Source: Akkermansiaceae bacterium UBA1518 (GTDB lineage: Bacteria > Verrucomicrobiota > Verrucomicrobiia > Verrucomicrobiales > Akkermansiaceae). From it: DNA of 25,578 nt. Of this stretch, positions 7,424-15,618 are shown in pieces (positions within the stretch are counted from its first letter, which is position 1; each line of letters begins with the position of its first letter). Made by a program: the position numbers and the translations under genes. The notes beneath the pieces were generated by a model. The model was not told the DNA's origin. It ran no database searches and saw only the letters and a program-made list of their open reading frames with translations. The DNA lies in NCBI GenBank assembly GCA_002323895.1, contig DCQM01000167.1:1-25578 (forward strand). Direction: 5' to 3'.

Positions 7424-10400
7424 ATGCCACGCACTCTTCTTCTTTGTCTCTTCGCCTTTCTGCCGCTCAACGCCCAACTCGTCCCTTCCAATCTCGACAA
7501 GAGAATCACGATTCCCGAAGGCCTTACGCTCAATCGCTTCGCTGATAAAAATCAGGTCCAAAACGCCACAGCGATCTGCATCGATGCTCAAAACCGCGTC
7601 TACGTTGCCGAAACCAATCGCTGGCGTGTTCAAGTGCAAGATATACGTCACGGCGGCAGATTTTTGCGCGATCGCGTAAACGGAGACATTTCCAATATGA
7701 CTCTCGATGACCGCACCGCTTTTCACAAAAAGTGGTCCGGGAAGCAAAACGACTTTCTAAAATGGGAAGAATTCACAAAAGATTCAGAAGTTATTAAGCT
7801 ACTTGAAGACACCGATGGCGATGGCGTCTCTGACAAAACAACTATTTATCGTGGTGATTTCAACGCCCCACTCGCTGGCCCCTCCGGCGGACTCATTGAA
7901 AAAGACGGCACCGTCTACTTCGCAATGATTCCTGGCGTTTACAGCCTCAAGGATACCAACAACGACGGAAAAGCAGAGGAAGTTAAAACGCTCGTCAATG
8001 GCTTTGGCGTCCGCGTCAGCTTCTCCGGCCATGATCTCAACGGCTTCGCCTGGGGGCCCGACGGCAAACTCTACTGGTCGATTGGCGACCGTGGTTATCA
8101 TGTCGAGCAGGATGGCAAGACCTTTGCCCGTCCAGACTCCGGCGGCGTTTTCAGAGCGAACCCCGATGGCTCTGAATTTGAAGAGTTCTATATCAATCTT
8201 CGTAATCCAAAAGAGATTGTCTTTGATGAATTCGGCAACCTATTCACCGTCGATAACGACTACGACCAAGGAGATCGGGAGCGTATTGTATACCTCGTCG
8301 AACATGGCGACTCCGGCTGGAAAATGGGCCACCAAACGATGGTCTCCTTCGGCGGCTCAGTCTACAATCACATTGGCGGAAAGCCTCCACGGAAAGAAGA
8401 TCAGATTGATGCCTGGATGAACGAAGGCCTTTGGAATACCCGCCACGACCGCCAACCCGCTTACATCAACCCACCGATTGCTTATAGTTCGAATGGCCCT
8501 TGCGGCTTGGCCTATAATCCCGGTATCGTGGGACTACCCGAAAAATTCGACCGCAACTTTTTCGTTGCTAGCTACGTAGCCGGCCCCGGTCGCTGCCTCA
8601 TTGAACGCTTCACCCTCAATCCCGACGGAGCCAACTTTAAACTCGGTGAGCAGACAAACTTCCTGAAGGGAATCGCCCTAACAGACCTCGATTGGGGATA
8701 TGACGGCAAGCTCTACATTGCAGACTACGGTGGTGGCTGGACCAAGTCTGGAAAAGGCAACGTCTACACCCTCGCAGACGACTCGAAGCTCAAGTCAAAA
8801 GGGATTACAGAAATCAAAGATCTTTTTGCAAACGGCATCCCCTCCCTTAAGTCAGACAAGCTCTTCAAGCTTCTGGCCCATCCTGACCAGCGGGTTCGCC
8901 AGCGCGCTCAATTCGCTCTCGCAGATCAAGACCTCGATTCGCTTCCTCTATTTGAGAAAGCAATTAAGCCAAACCAACCACTCATGCGCAGAATCCACGG
9001 TATTTGGGGAATCGGTCAGCTTGGCCAGAAAAACCCCTCTGCACTTAACTCCCTTGCTAGCTTAATTGGCGACAAAGAGATGGAAGTTAGGGCTAACCTT
9101 GCACGCACTCTTGGCAATCACGGCAAACACCTCGCCCCATTCCGAAAGGCTCTGATCGCAATGCTCGATGATTCATCACCACGTGTCGTATCACTCGCGG
9201 CCATTGCCCTCTCCAATCATGGTCATAAGGACGCAATCGAGCCAGCGATTAAAATGTTGGAGAATAACGACGATAATGACGTTGTTGTCCGCCACGCTGG
9301 AATCATGGTTCTTACTAAGTGTGGCGAGTTTACAACCGATTGGAAACACTACGACCATCGCTCGTCAGCAGTCCGCCGCGCCATCGTTATTGCCCTTCGT
9401 CGCCATAAATCTCATCTCCTCGAAACCTACTTCGGCGACCGCGATCAATCTGTCCGACAGGAAGCGATTCGCGCTGCTTACGAAATGGATGTTCGCAAAA
9501 CCTATCGGGCACTTTCAAACCAAGCACACAGCATTGCCTTAAGAGTCTCTCCTGAAATCAAATGGCATCCTCTTACTGCCCGAAGAGCAATTTTTGCAGC
9601 TTGGGTTTTGGGCCAAGAAAAGGACGCCGAAGTGATCGCAAAAATCGCAGCCGACCCAAAAGTTGATTTCCGGACTCGTAAGGACGCGCTAATCGCTCTC
9701 CTCGAGTGGAACAACCCACCTGTCCCTGATCCTGTCACCGGATTCGCCCGGACTCTTCCTAAAAATCGAATCAAACTAAATTCTAGTATCGTTGAAAACC
9801 TAAAAGGGCTTCTTGATGGCGTTGACAAAAGCTCGGTCGAGCTCATTCCGCGCGCTCTCATTCTCTCCGAACAAGATCAAATCCCACTTGGTGAACTTCG
9901 ACTTACTCGATATCTGAAGGATGAAAAATACCCCGAGGAAGCCCGCGTTAAATCAATGAAGCTTCTCGCTCCGCTCAAAGAATCAAATTCTGCTTGGCCG
10001 TTTACACTTCAGAAACTTTTCGCCGACAAGAGCGACAAAGTCCGAAGCATGGCGAGAGAGCTTCTCTTTAAAAACGATCCCGATCGCGCTACCGCTCAAC
10101 TTGGAAACCTTCTTACGAGCAAGGGCGCAACCTTGAAAGAAAAGCAGCTCACTCTGCAAACTTTGACCAAGCTCAAAACACCCAAAGCTAAAGAGATAAT
10201 AAAGGTTGCCCTCGATCAACTAACTGCCGGAAAATCCGAATCAGGACTCGCACTCGACATCTTCACCGCTGCCGAAAAAATGGCTCTTTCACTCGACAAA
10301 TTCCGCGCTTCCCTCGACAAGGACGACCCAAATGCCGAATGGAATCTCCTCTGTCGTGATGGCGGAGACATTAAATTGGGAAAAAAGGTCTTTTACGAAC

Positions 10401-10804
10401 ACGGAGCGGCTCAATGTCAACGCTGCCATACCATGCACGGAGTTGGCGGGAACGTCGGCCCTGAGCTGGGAGCCATCGGTAAAAAACACGATTCCACTTA
10501 CCTGCTACGTTCACTCATCAATCCTGGAGCCGAAGTTGCTGTCGGATATGGCCTTGGCACGATTACCCTAAAAGACGGCACCGAGATCAGCGGTAACTTC
10601 ATGCCTGATGACAAAGATGGTAATGCCATGATTAACTTTGCCGAGACGACGAAAATCATCAAAAAATCAGACATTGCCAAAAAGAGCAAACCAGTCTCGG
10701 CAATGCCCCCAATGAATGGCTTGCTTAGCAAACAAGAAGCTCGCGATCTGGTGGCCTTCCTCGTTTCCTCCAAGAAGGACAAAACGGATGAGGGACATAA
10801 ATAA
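7424..10804 (+). CDS. PVC-type haem-binding dehydrogenase-like protein with HEAT-like repeats (first of a tandem pair)
   Basis: A 1126-residue exported protein. ATG 7424 is chosen because it starts directly with the signal peptide MPRTLLLCLFAFLPLNAQ; a TTG at 7376 would add 16 basic residues. Residues about 25-480 form the beta-propeller 'membrane-bound dehydrogenase' region found in Pirellula/Verrucomicrobium proteins (TIGR02604-like), with GPDGKLYWSIGDRG and NPKEIVFDEFGNLFTVDNDYDQGDRERI. Calcium-loop-like DTDGDGVSD (129-137) and DTNNDGKAEE (177-186) lie inside it. About 500-960 is helical with HEAT-like repeats. The C-terminus is a cytochrome domain of the PVC type (TIGR02603-like) with CQRCH at 998-1002, followed by GVGGNVGPELGAIG and ITLKDGTEISGNF. 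It should act in the periplasm, moving electrons from an unknown substrate, plausibly a sugar, to c-type haem. Next gene begins 117 bases on. Confidence 0.85.
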   Translation: MPRTLLLCLFAFLPLNAQLVPSNLDKRITIPEGLTLNRFADKNQVQNATAICIDAQNRVYVAETNRWRVQVQDIRHGGRFLRDRVNGDISNMTLDDRTAFHKKWSGKQNDFLKWEEFTKDSEVIKLLEDTDGDGVSDKTTIYRGDFNAPLAGPSGGLIEKDGTVYFAMIPGVYSLKDTNNDGKAEEVKTLVNGFGVRVSFSGHDLNGFAWGPDGKLYWSIGDRGYHVEQDGKTFARPDSGGVFRANPDGSEFEEFYINLRNPKEIVFDEFGNLFTVDNDYDQGDRERIVYLVEHGDSGWKMGHQTMVSFGGSVYNHIGGKPPRKEDQIDAWMNEGLWNTRHDRQPAYINPPIAYSSNGPCGLAYNPGIVGLPEKFDRNFFVASYVAGPGRCLIERFTLNPDGANFKLGEQTNFLKGIALTDLDWGYDGKLYIADYGGGWTKSGKGNVYTLADDSKLKSKGITEIKDLFANGIPSLKSDKLFKLLAHPDQRVRQRAQFALADQDLDSLPLFEKAIKPNQPLMRRIHGIWGIGQLGQKNPSALNSLASLIGDKEMEVRANLARTLGNHGKHLAPFRKALIAMLDDSSPRVVSLAAIALSNHGHKDAIEPAIKMLENNDDNDVVVRHAGIMVLTKCGEFTTDWKHYDHRSSAVRRAIVIALRRHKSHLLETYFGDRDQSVRQEAIRAAYEMDVRKTYRALSNQAHSIALRVSPEIKWHPLTARRAIFAAWVLGQEKDAEVIAKIAADPKVDFRTRKDALIALLEWNNPPVPDPVTGFARTLPKNRIKLNSSIVENLKGLLDGVDKSSVELIPRALILSEQDQIPLGELRLTRYLKDEKYPEEARVKSMKLLAPLKESNSAWPFTLQKLFADKSDKVRSMARELLFKNDPDRATAQLGNLLTSKGATLKEKQLTLQTLTKLKTPKAKEIIKVALDQLTAGKSESGLALDIFTAAEKMALSLDKFRASLDKDDPNAEWNLLCRDGGDIKLGKKVFYEHGAAQCQRCHTMHGVGGNVGPELGAIGKKHDSTYLLRSLINPGAEVAVGYGLGTITLKDGTEISGNFMPDDKDGNAMINFAETTKIIKKSDIAKKSKPVSAMPPMNGLLSKQEARDLVAFLVSSKKDKTDEGHK

Positions 10805-10921
10805 ATTACGATACGAAGGAGCGATTCCTCCATGTTGATTACTTCAAAATAGGAAACACTCCTTCAAGATCTGATTTTTGAAATGGCATCATGGAAGCCA
10901 CTTGAATAGCATCGACGCTTC

Positions 10922-13420
10922 GTGAATAACATTCTCAAACCGGCCTTTTTCATCGGAGCCACTTTCATGGTTTCAGTCACTCTTGCCGAAGACTTCGCAT
11001 CCCAAGTCACTCCCCCAAAACGCTTAGTCGTAAAAGAAGGATTTGAAGTTGAGCGGCTCTACTCAGTTCCTAAAAAGGATTTCGGTTCCTGGGTCGTCCT
11101 TTGTGAAGATGATAAAGGTCGTCTTATCGTGGGTGATCAATACGGATCGCTTTACCGCTTTGATCGCCCTGCCCAAGGGCAAACTCTCACCGACGAAAAC
11201 CTCGAAAAGATTGATCTCGATATCGGACATGCCTGGGGACTTTGCTATGCCTTTGACTCCCTTTACGTGGTCGTAAACGACAAGAAATACGAGGGGCGCG
11301 GTCTTTACCGGGTGCAGGACACCAACAACGACGACAAGTTCGACAAAGTCACCTTACTCAAAAAATTTCAAGAAGTGGGCGGAGAACACGGCCCACACGC
11401 AGTCGTCCTTTCACCTGACGGAAAATCGCTTTACGTGGCCTGTGGAAACCAAACCGCTCTTCCCGATTATCAAAGCTCCCGCGTGACTGAATGCTGGGGC
11501 GAAGACACACTCCAGCCGCGGGTTTACGGCCGCGGGTTTATGAAAGGGGTTGAAGCTCCCCGTGGATGGATTTGCAAGACGGATCCCGAAGGCAAAAATT
11601 GGGAGGTTGTCGCGACTGGGTTTCGAAACCAATACGATATCGACTTCAACCTTGAAGGGGAGATGTTCACTTACGATGCGGACATGGAGTGGGACATCAA
11701 CACGCCTTGGTATCGACCCACTCGAATTAACCACGTCATCAGCGGGGCCGAATTCGGCTGGCGAAATGGTTCGGCAAAGTGGCCTGAATATTACAGTGAT
11801 AGCTTTGGAGTCGTCGTGAACGTTGGGCCCGGATCACCCACTGGCGTAACCTTTGGAACCGGAGCAAAATTTCCGACCAAATATCAGAAGGCTTTCTTCG
11901 CCTGCGACTGGTCCTATGGAACACTATACGCGGTCCATCTTAAGCCAAACGGCTCCAGCTATACTGGAGAGGTCGAGGAATTCATCGGCGGGCAACCCTT
12001 CCCCCTCACCGATATTTGTATCAGCAAAAAGGATGGCGCAATGTATATCACCGTTGGAGGCCGCAAGGTTCAGTCCGGAATCTACCGTGTAACCTACACA
12101 GGCACCGAAAACACCGCTCCCGCCAAGCCACGTATCGAAGGAGCCAAGGAGCGTACTGAACGTCAAGCCATCGCAGAATACCACCTCAAGAGCGACGCCT
12201 CTGTTGTTGATAAATTTTGGAAGCACCTTGGCAGCGACGACCGCGCCCTCCGCTTCACCGCTCGTACAGCCATCGAAAAAGTGCCCACCAACTACTGGAC
12301 CAAAAAAGCCCTCAATGAGAAAGACCCCTTCACCAAACTTGGAGCCCTTATTTCTCTAGCCCGTCTTGGAAACGAAAAGATCCAAGGGGCACTCGTGGAA
12401 TCACTTCTCGCGTTCGACTACAAGTCACTCAGTCAGCAGGAACGTTTTGACCTCCTTCGCGCCTATGGACTCACTTTCGTCCGTATCGGCGCCCCAATCG
12501 AAAAACAAAGAGCTCAAGTCATCGCCCAACTCGATCCCCACTTTCCAGGGGATTCAGCTTCCGAAAATATCGAGCTCTCAAATGTTCTAGCCTACCTTCA
12601 GGCCCCCGACATGATCATACGCTCGGTCGAGTTGATTACCAACGCACTGACCCAAGAAGAGCAAATTGCCATCGCTAAAAACATCCGCTTTGTGCAGGAG
12701 GGATGGACAGACGATTCCGAGAAAAAACTTTTCATCTGGTTCACCCGAGCAGCTGGCTACAAAGGTGGTGCAAGCTTCAGCAAATTCATCAACGAGATCA
12801 AAAAAGACCACCTCGCCCGTCTCTCTACAAAGAGAAAGAAAGTGCTCGCGTCTATCATAAATGCCAAGCCCGTCACAAAAAACCCCCTGAGCAGCAATCG
12901 CAAGCTTCAGTTCGTCAAAAACTGGCAGATGAAGGATTTCACTCCCCTTCTTGGCTCTGGACTTGAGGGCAACCGGGACTTCAAAAACGGCCGCGAAATG
13001 TTCGCGACTGCAACCTGCTACGCGTGTCACCGTTTCAACGAGGAAGGGGGCGGGATCGGGCCCGACTTGACCAGTGCGGGCGGCAAGTTCAGCCCCCACG
13101 ACCTACTTGAATCTATTATCGAGCCAAGTAATGAAATCAGTGATCAATATGGATCAATCACATTTACCCTTAAGAATGGAAAGCAAATCATCGGCCGTAT
13201 CGCAAACCTCAAAGGAGATGATTACAGGATCATAACGGATCTCATGGCTCCCAGCGCCATGACTATTATTAAGACCAGCGATATTAAATCATCGGAGCCT
13301 ACTAAGTTCTCGATGATGCCCCTAGGTCTCCTCAACATGTTAGAAGATGACGACATTCTAGATCTACTCGCTTACATCTTATCCAGAGGAAACAAGAACG
13401 ACCCCCTTTTTCAGAAATAG
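10922..13420 (+). CDS. PVC-type haem-binding dehydrogenase-like protein (second of a tandem pair)
   Basis: An 832-residue exported protein starting at GTG 10922, with signal peptide MNNILKPAFFIGATFMVSVTLA. The propeller part (about 30-390) has DKGRLIVGDQYGSLYRF, a calcium-loop-like DTNNDDKFDKV, HGPHAVVLSPDGKSLYVACGN and FRNQYDIDFNLEGEMFTYDADMEWD in two consecutive segments, typical of sorbosone/glucose-dehydrogenase-like folds. A helical repeat region (about 410-640) is shorter than in the gene before. The haem site is CYACH at 699-703, followed by GGGIGPDLTSAGGKF and ITFTLKNGKQIIGRI. It shares architecture with its neighbour but the sequences differ widely, so this is an old duplication or two independent family members. 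Probably periplasmic. Spacing of 117 bases from the first cytochrome and 70 to the next gene allows, but does not prove, one transcript. Confidence 0.85.
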   Translation: MNNILKPAFFIGATFMVSVTLAEDFASQVTPPKRLVVKEGFEVERLYSVPKKDFGSWVVLCEDDKGRLIVGDQYGSLYRFDRPAQGQTLTDENLEKIDLDIGHAWGLCYAFDSLYVVVNDKKYEGRGLYRVQDTNNDDKFDKVTLLKKFQEVGGEHGPHAVVLSPDGKSLYVACGNQTALPDYQSSRVTECWGEDTLQPRVYGRGFMKGVEAPRGWICKTDPEGKNWEVVATGFRNQYDIDFNLEGEMFTYDADMEWDINTPWYRPTRINHVISGAEFGWRNGSAKWPEYYSDSFGVVVNVGPGSPTGVTFGTGAKFPTKYQKAFFACDWSYGTLYAVHLKPNGSSYTGEVEEFIGGQPFPLTDICISKKDGAMYITVGGRKVQSGIYRVTYTGTENTAPAKPRIEGAKERTERQAIAEYHLKSDASVVDKFWKHLGSDDRALRFTARTAIEKVPTNYWTKKALNEKDPFTKLGALISLARLGNEKIQGALVESLLAFDYKSLSQQERFDLLRAYGLTFVRIGAPIEKQRAQVIAQLDPHFPGDSASENIELSNVLAYLQAPDMIIRSVELITNALTQEEQIAIAKNIRFVQEGWTDDSEKKLFIWFTRAAGYKGGASFSKFINEIKKDHLARLSTKRKKVLASIINAKPVTKNPLSSNRKLQFVKNWQMKDFTPLLGSGLEGNRDFKNGREMFATATCYACHRFNEEGGGIGPDLTSAGGKFSPHDLLESIIEPSNEISDQYGSITFTLKNGKQIIGRIANLKGDDYRIITDLMAPSAMTIIKTSDIKSSEPTKFSMMPLGLLNMLEDDDILDLLAYILSRGNKNDPLFQK

Positions 13421-13490
13421 CGATTCAGATGATCGAGAACCCTCTAATTTTCAGCTTGTTGGATAAGATGAAAAAAGACAACTTAACATC

Positions 13491-14258
13491 ATGAGCGTCA
13501 AGCTGTTACTTCTTGCTATATGCTTCCCCCTCACCGCGATCTTTGGAGAGGTGCGCACCTATGTCAGCAAGGATGGTAAAAAAACCTTCCGCGGTGAGCT
13601 CATTGAGTATGAGGCCTCGACAAAGAAAGCGAAGATGCGCATAGCGCGTGGCAAGGTCCTCACCTTTCCAATCGAGATTCTTTCGAAGCAAGATCAAAAG
13701 TATGTGGAAGAGCAGGGCCCGATTATTCAGGCCAAAAGATCCCTTTCGATCGACACAAAGCATTACAGTAAAAGGACTGAAAAAAATAAGCCAGCGCAGG
13801 GGCAGTGGCACTTTGAAAAATACGATCATAATTACATCGTCACCGTGGAAAATAACCGCGATGAGATGCTCAAAGATGTAACGGTCGAATATGTCTTTTT
13901 TGTAGAGCGTAATCGCCGCCAGTATCAAAACAAAATCGAGAAGATCTCTGGCTCGGACACGATCGATCTCGTCCTTTCAAATGGAACTGAGACTATCACT
14001 ACCAAGAGCGCCAATCTGGAATCTTGGAGTGATAATCCGGTAATGCCCTCAGGCGGCGGTGGTGGATGATGTTTCACCGAAGATCCCTACGGTCTGTGGG
14101 GAACATTCAATCAGCGCCCGATCATGGTCAAAGGGGCTGAGAGCAAGTATCGCGATAAGCTTCTTGGTCTGGTTGTTCACTTAAAGGTGAATGGTGAAAT
14201 CATCAAAACCGGTGCAAGTAACGACAAAGTTTTAGCTTTGTCCGAAAAGACCGAGTAA
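13491..14258 (+). CDS. Candidate selenoprotein: secreted SHD1-domain protein with in-frame TGA (Sec193-Cys194)
   Basis: A signal peptide (MSVKLLLLAICFPLTAIFG) is followed by an SHD1 (Sla1 homology 1) domain at about 20-75: VRTYVSKDGKKTFRGELIEY, then VLTFPIEILSKQDQKYV. A beta-rich domain with NYIVTVENNRDEMLKDVTVEYVFFV follows. Conventional reading ends at TGA 14067-14069 (192 aa), just after PSGGGGG. The same frame continues as CFTEDPYGLWGTFNQRP and LLGLVVHLKVNGEIIKTGAS to TAA 14256-14258: 62 further codons that resemble the C-terminal strands usually found in this family, by my recollection. Read through, the protein has 255 residues with Sec at 193 and Cys at 194. A SECIS-like hairpin lies 15-31 bases after the TGA. 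No in-frame start lies near the TGA (next ATG 14124), so restart is unlikely. Alternatives: pseudogene by one nonsense mutation, sequencing error, or plain readthrough. Function unknown; selenocysteine machinery genes are not in the window. Confidence 0.65.
14085..14100 (+). promoter_or_regulatory. SECIS-like hairpin downstream of the in-frame TGA
   Basis: The 16-base core CCCTACGGTCTGTGGG folds as CCC/GGG, a bulged T at 14088, AC/GT, and apical loop GGTCT (14091-14095). The loop begins 22 bases after the TGA. The E. coli fdhF element, as I recall it, has the same plan: three pairs, a bulged U, two pairs, and an apical loop containing GGUCU about 19 bases after UGA. A T-G wobble (14084-14101) can extend the stem, and GTTT/GAAC (14071-14074 and 14101-14104) could form an alternative lower stem. 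The structure lies in coding sequence (PYGLWG), as bacterial SECIS elements do. Confidence 0.65.
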
Positions 14259-14422
14259 TTCTTTTCAAGGTGGTTTCAGCTTAAAATACCATATCTTTGG
14301 GCGCTAAGCTCCTCTGGACCAAGTTATACCTGGGGATTTTGTCGATAAATAAACCGCCGGGGGCCCACCCAAATCAGCAGAGCGCCGATTGTGTAAGCCC
14401 GAGGATTGCGTCTGCCCTCTGA

Positions 14423-15610
14423 TTGTGCCAATCTGTCGCAGCTTTGAAATCAGCGGTCCTGGACAAAATTCTTTCACGGCTCGACCAGATCGAGCCGGGA
14501 GAAGTGCAGGCGCTCCTTTCTAGGCTTGTTCGTGAAAAGGGCTTCCTCCAGAAGGTCTTCGAAGCACTTCAGGAAGGCGTTCTCCTCCTCGACACCTCAG
14601 GAGGAATTAGTTTTATCAACCATGCCGGATGTCGGTTTTTTGGCACCACACCCGAGGAGGCCCAAGGTAAACCCTTGGACGAGGTAGTACGCGGCGTCGA
14701 TTGGACAAACCTGATGCACTCCAATCGCCGAACAGTGAGCCGAGATCTTGAAGTTTTTTATCCCGAAAACCGATACTTGAACTTTTATCTCTCACCGGTC
14801 GCTGAAGAAGGCGAAGCTGATCTTGGACATGTTATGTTGGTCCGGGATATTACCCGCTCTCGTGAAGAGGCTGAGAAAGAGATTGAATCGGAAAAACTGA
14901 ATGCACTCACTCTGCTGGCTGCCGGGGTAGCCCATGAGATCGGAAACCCACTTAATTCGCTTTCACTCCACCTCCAACTTCTTGAACGCCGCATCTCCGA
15001 CCTTCCCGAAGGCGACCAAGAACCACTCCAAAAACATCTCGGCACGGCCCGCACTGAAATCGGGCGACTTGACACTATTTTGAAGCAGTTTCTCGAGGCA
15101 ATGCGCCCCACTAAACCTGAACGAGAACCCACGGAACTCCACCAGTTACTCGAAGAAAGCCTCCTCGCTCTCAGCCCAGAACTTGAAAGTCGTAAAATTC
15201 CCGTGAAACTCGATTTAATCGAGAATCTACCCTCTCTCGACCTAGATCCAACCCAAATCAAGCAGGCGTTTTACAACGTCATTCGAAATGCTTATCAGGC
15301 TGTTGAACAGAACTCAGGTGAGATTCTGATTCAAAGCAGCGTAACTGAATACGAAGTTCGCCTTGCGATTTCGGATAATGGCAGTGGTATTTCGCCTGAG
15401 GCGATGGGAGCAATGTTCGAGCCATTTCGGACTACCAAGGCCGAAGGAACAGGGCTCGGAATGCTCATTGTCCGCCGTATCCTCCGCGAACATGGCGGAG
15501 AATTAGAAGTTGAAAGCGAAGAAGAGGTTGGAACCAAGGTCACGCTTTACTTCCCGAGAACTGATAAACGAGTGCGTCTGCTTGAAGACAGCGCCCCAAT
15601 CGAAGTGTAG
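14423..15610 (+). CDS. PAS-containing sensor histidine kinase, NtrB-like
   Basis: A 395-residue kinase without obvious membrane segments, so probably cytoplasmic. A PAS domain spans about 42-145 (EGVLLLDTSGGISFINHAGCRFFG, written here in part: GVLLLDTSGGISFINHAG). The H-box is VAHEIGNPLNSL with phospho-acceptor His171. The ATP-binding domain has the N-box NVIRNAYQA (285-293), DNGSGI (318-323), FEPFRTTK (332-339) and GTGLGM (342-347). This arrangement is typical of partners of NtrC-type regulators, and the next gene is one. A TGA directly precedes TTG 14423, making TTG the most upstream possible start; GTG 14504 is a shorter option. There is no recognisable ribosome-binding site. The 164-base spacer before it (14259-14422) holds no gene or clear promoter. 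The signal sensed is unknown. Confidence 0.9.
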   Translation: MCQSVAALKSAVLDKILSRLDQIEPGEVQALLSRLVREKGFLQKVFEALQEGVLLLDTSGGISFINHAGCRFFGTTPEEAQGKPLDEVVRGVDWTNLMHSNRRTVSRDLEVFYPENRYLNFYLSPVAEEGEADLGHVMLVRDITRSREEAEKEIESEKLNALTLLAAGVAHEIGNPLNSLSLHLQLLERRISDLPEGDQEPLQKHLGTARTEIGRLDTILKQFLEAMRPTKPEREPTELHQLLEESLLALSPELESRKIPVKLDLIENLPSLDLDPTQIKQAFYNVIRNAYQAVEQNSGEILIQSSVTEYEVRLAISDNGSGISPEAMGAMFEPFRTTKAEGTGLGMLIVRRILREHGGELEVESEEEVGTKVTLYFPRTDKRVRLLEDSAPIEV

Positions 15611-15618
15611 AAATATTT

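Noticed and set aside
10884..10898. GG-N10-GC spacing resembling a sigma-54 promoter before the second cytochrome gene
   Set aside because: Only the GG and GC pairs fit; TGGCAT and AAGC depart from TGGCAC and TTGC, so a chance match is likely.
14069..14140. ATG at 14069 as a restart after the TGA
   Set aside because: It is in a different frame, stops after about 23 codons, and its peptide (MFHRRSLRS) has no resemblance to the SHD1-associated domain.
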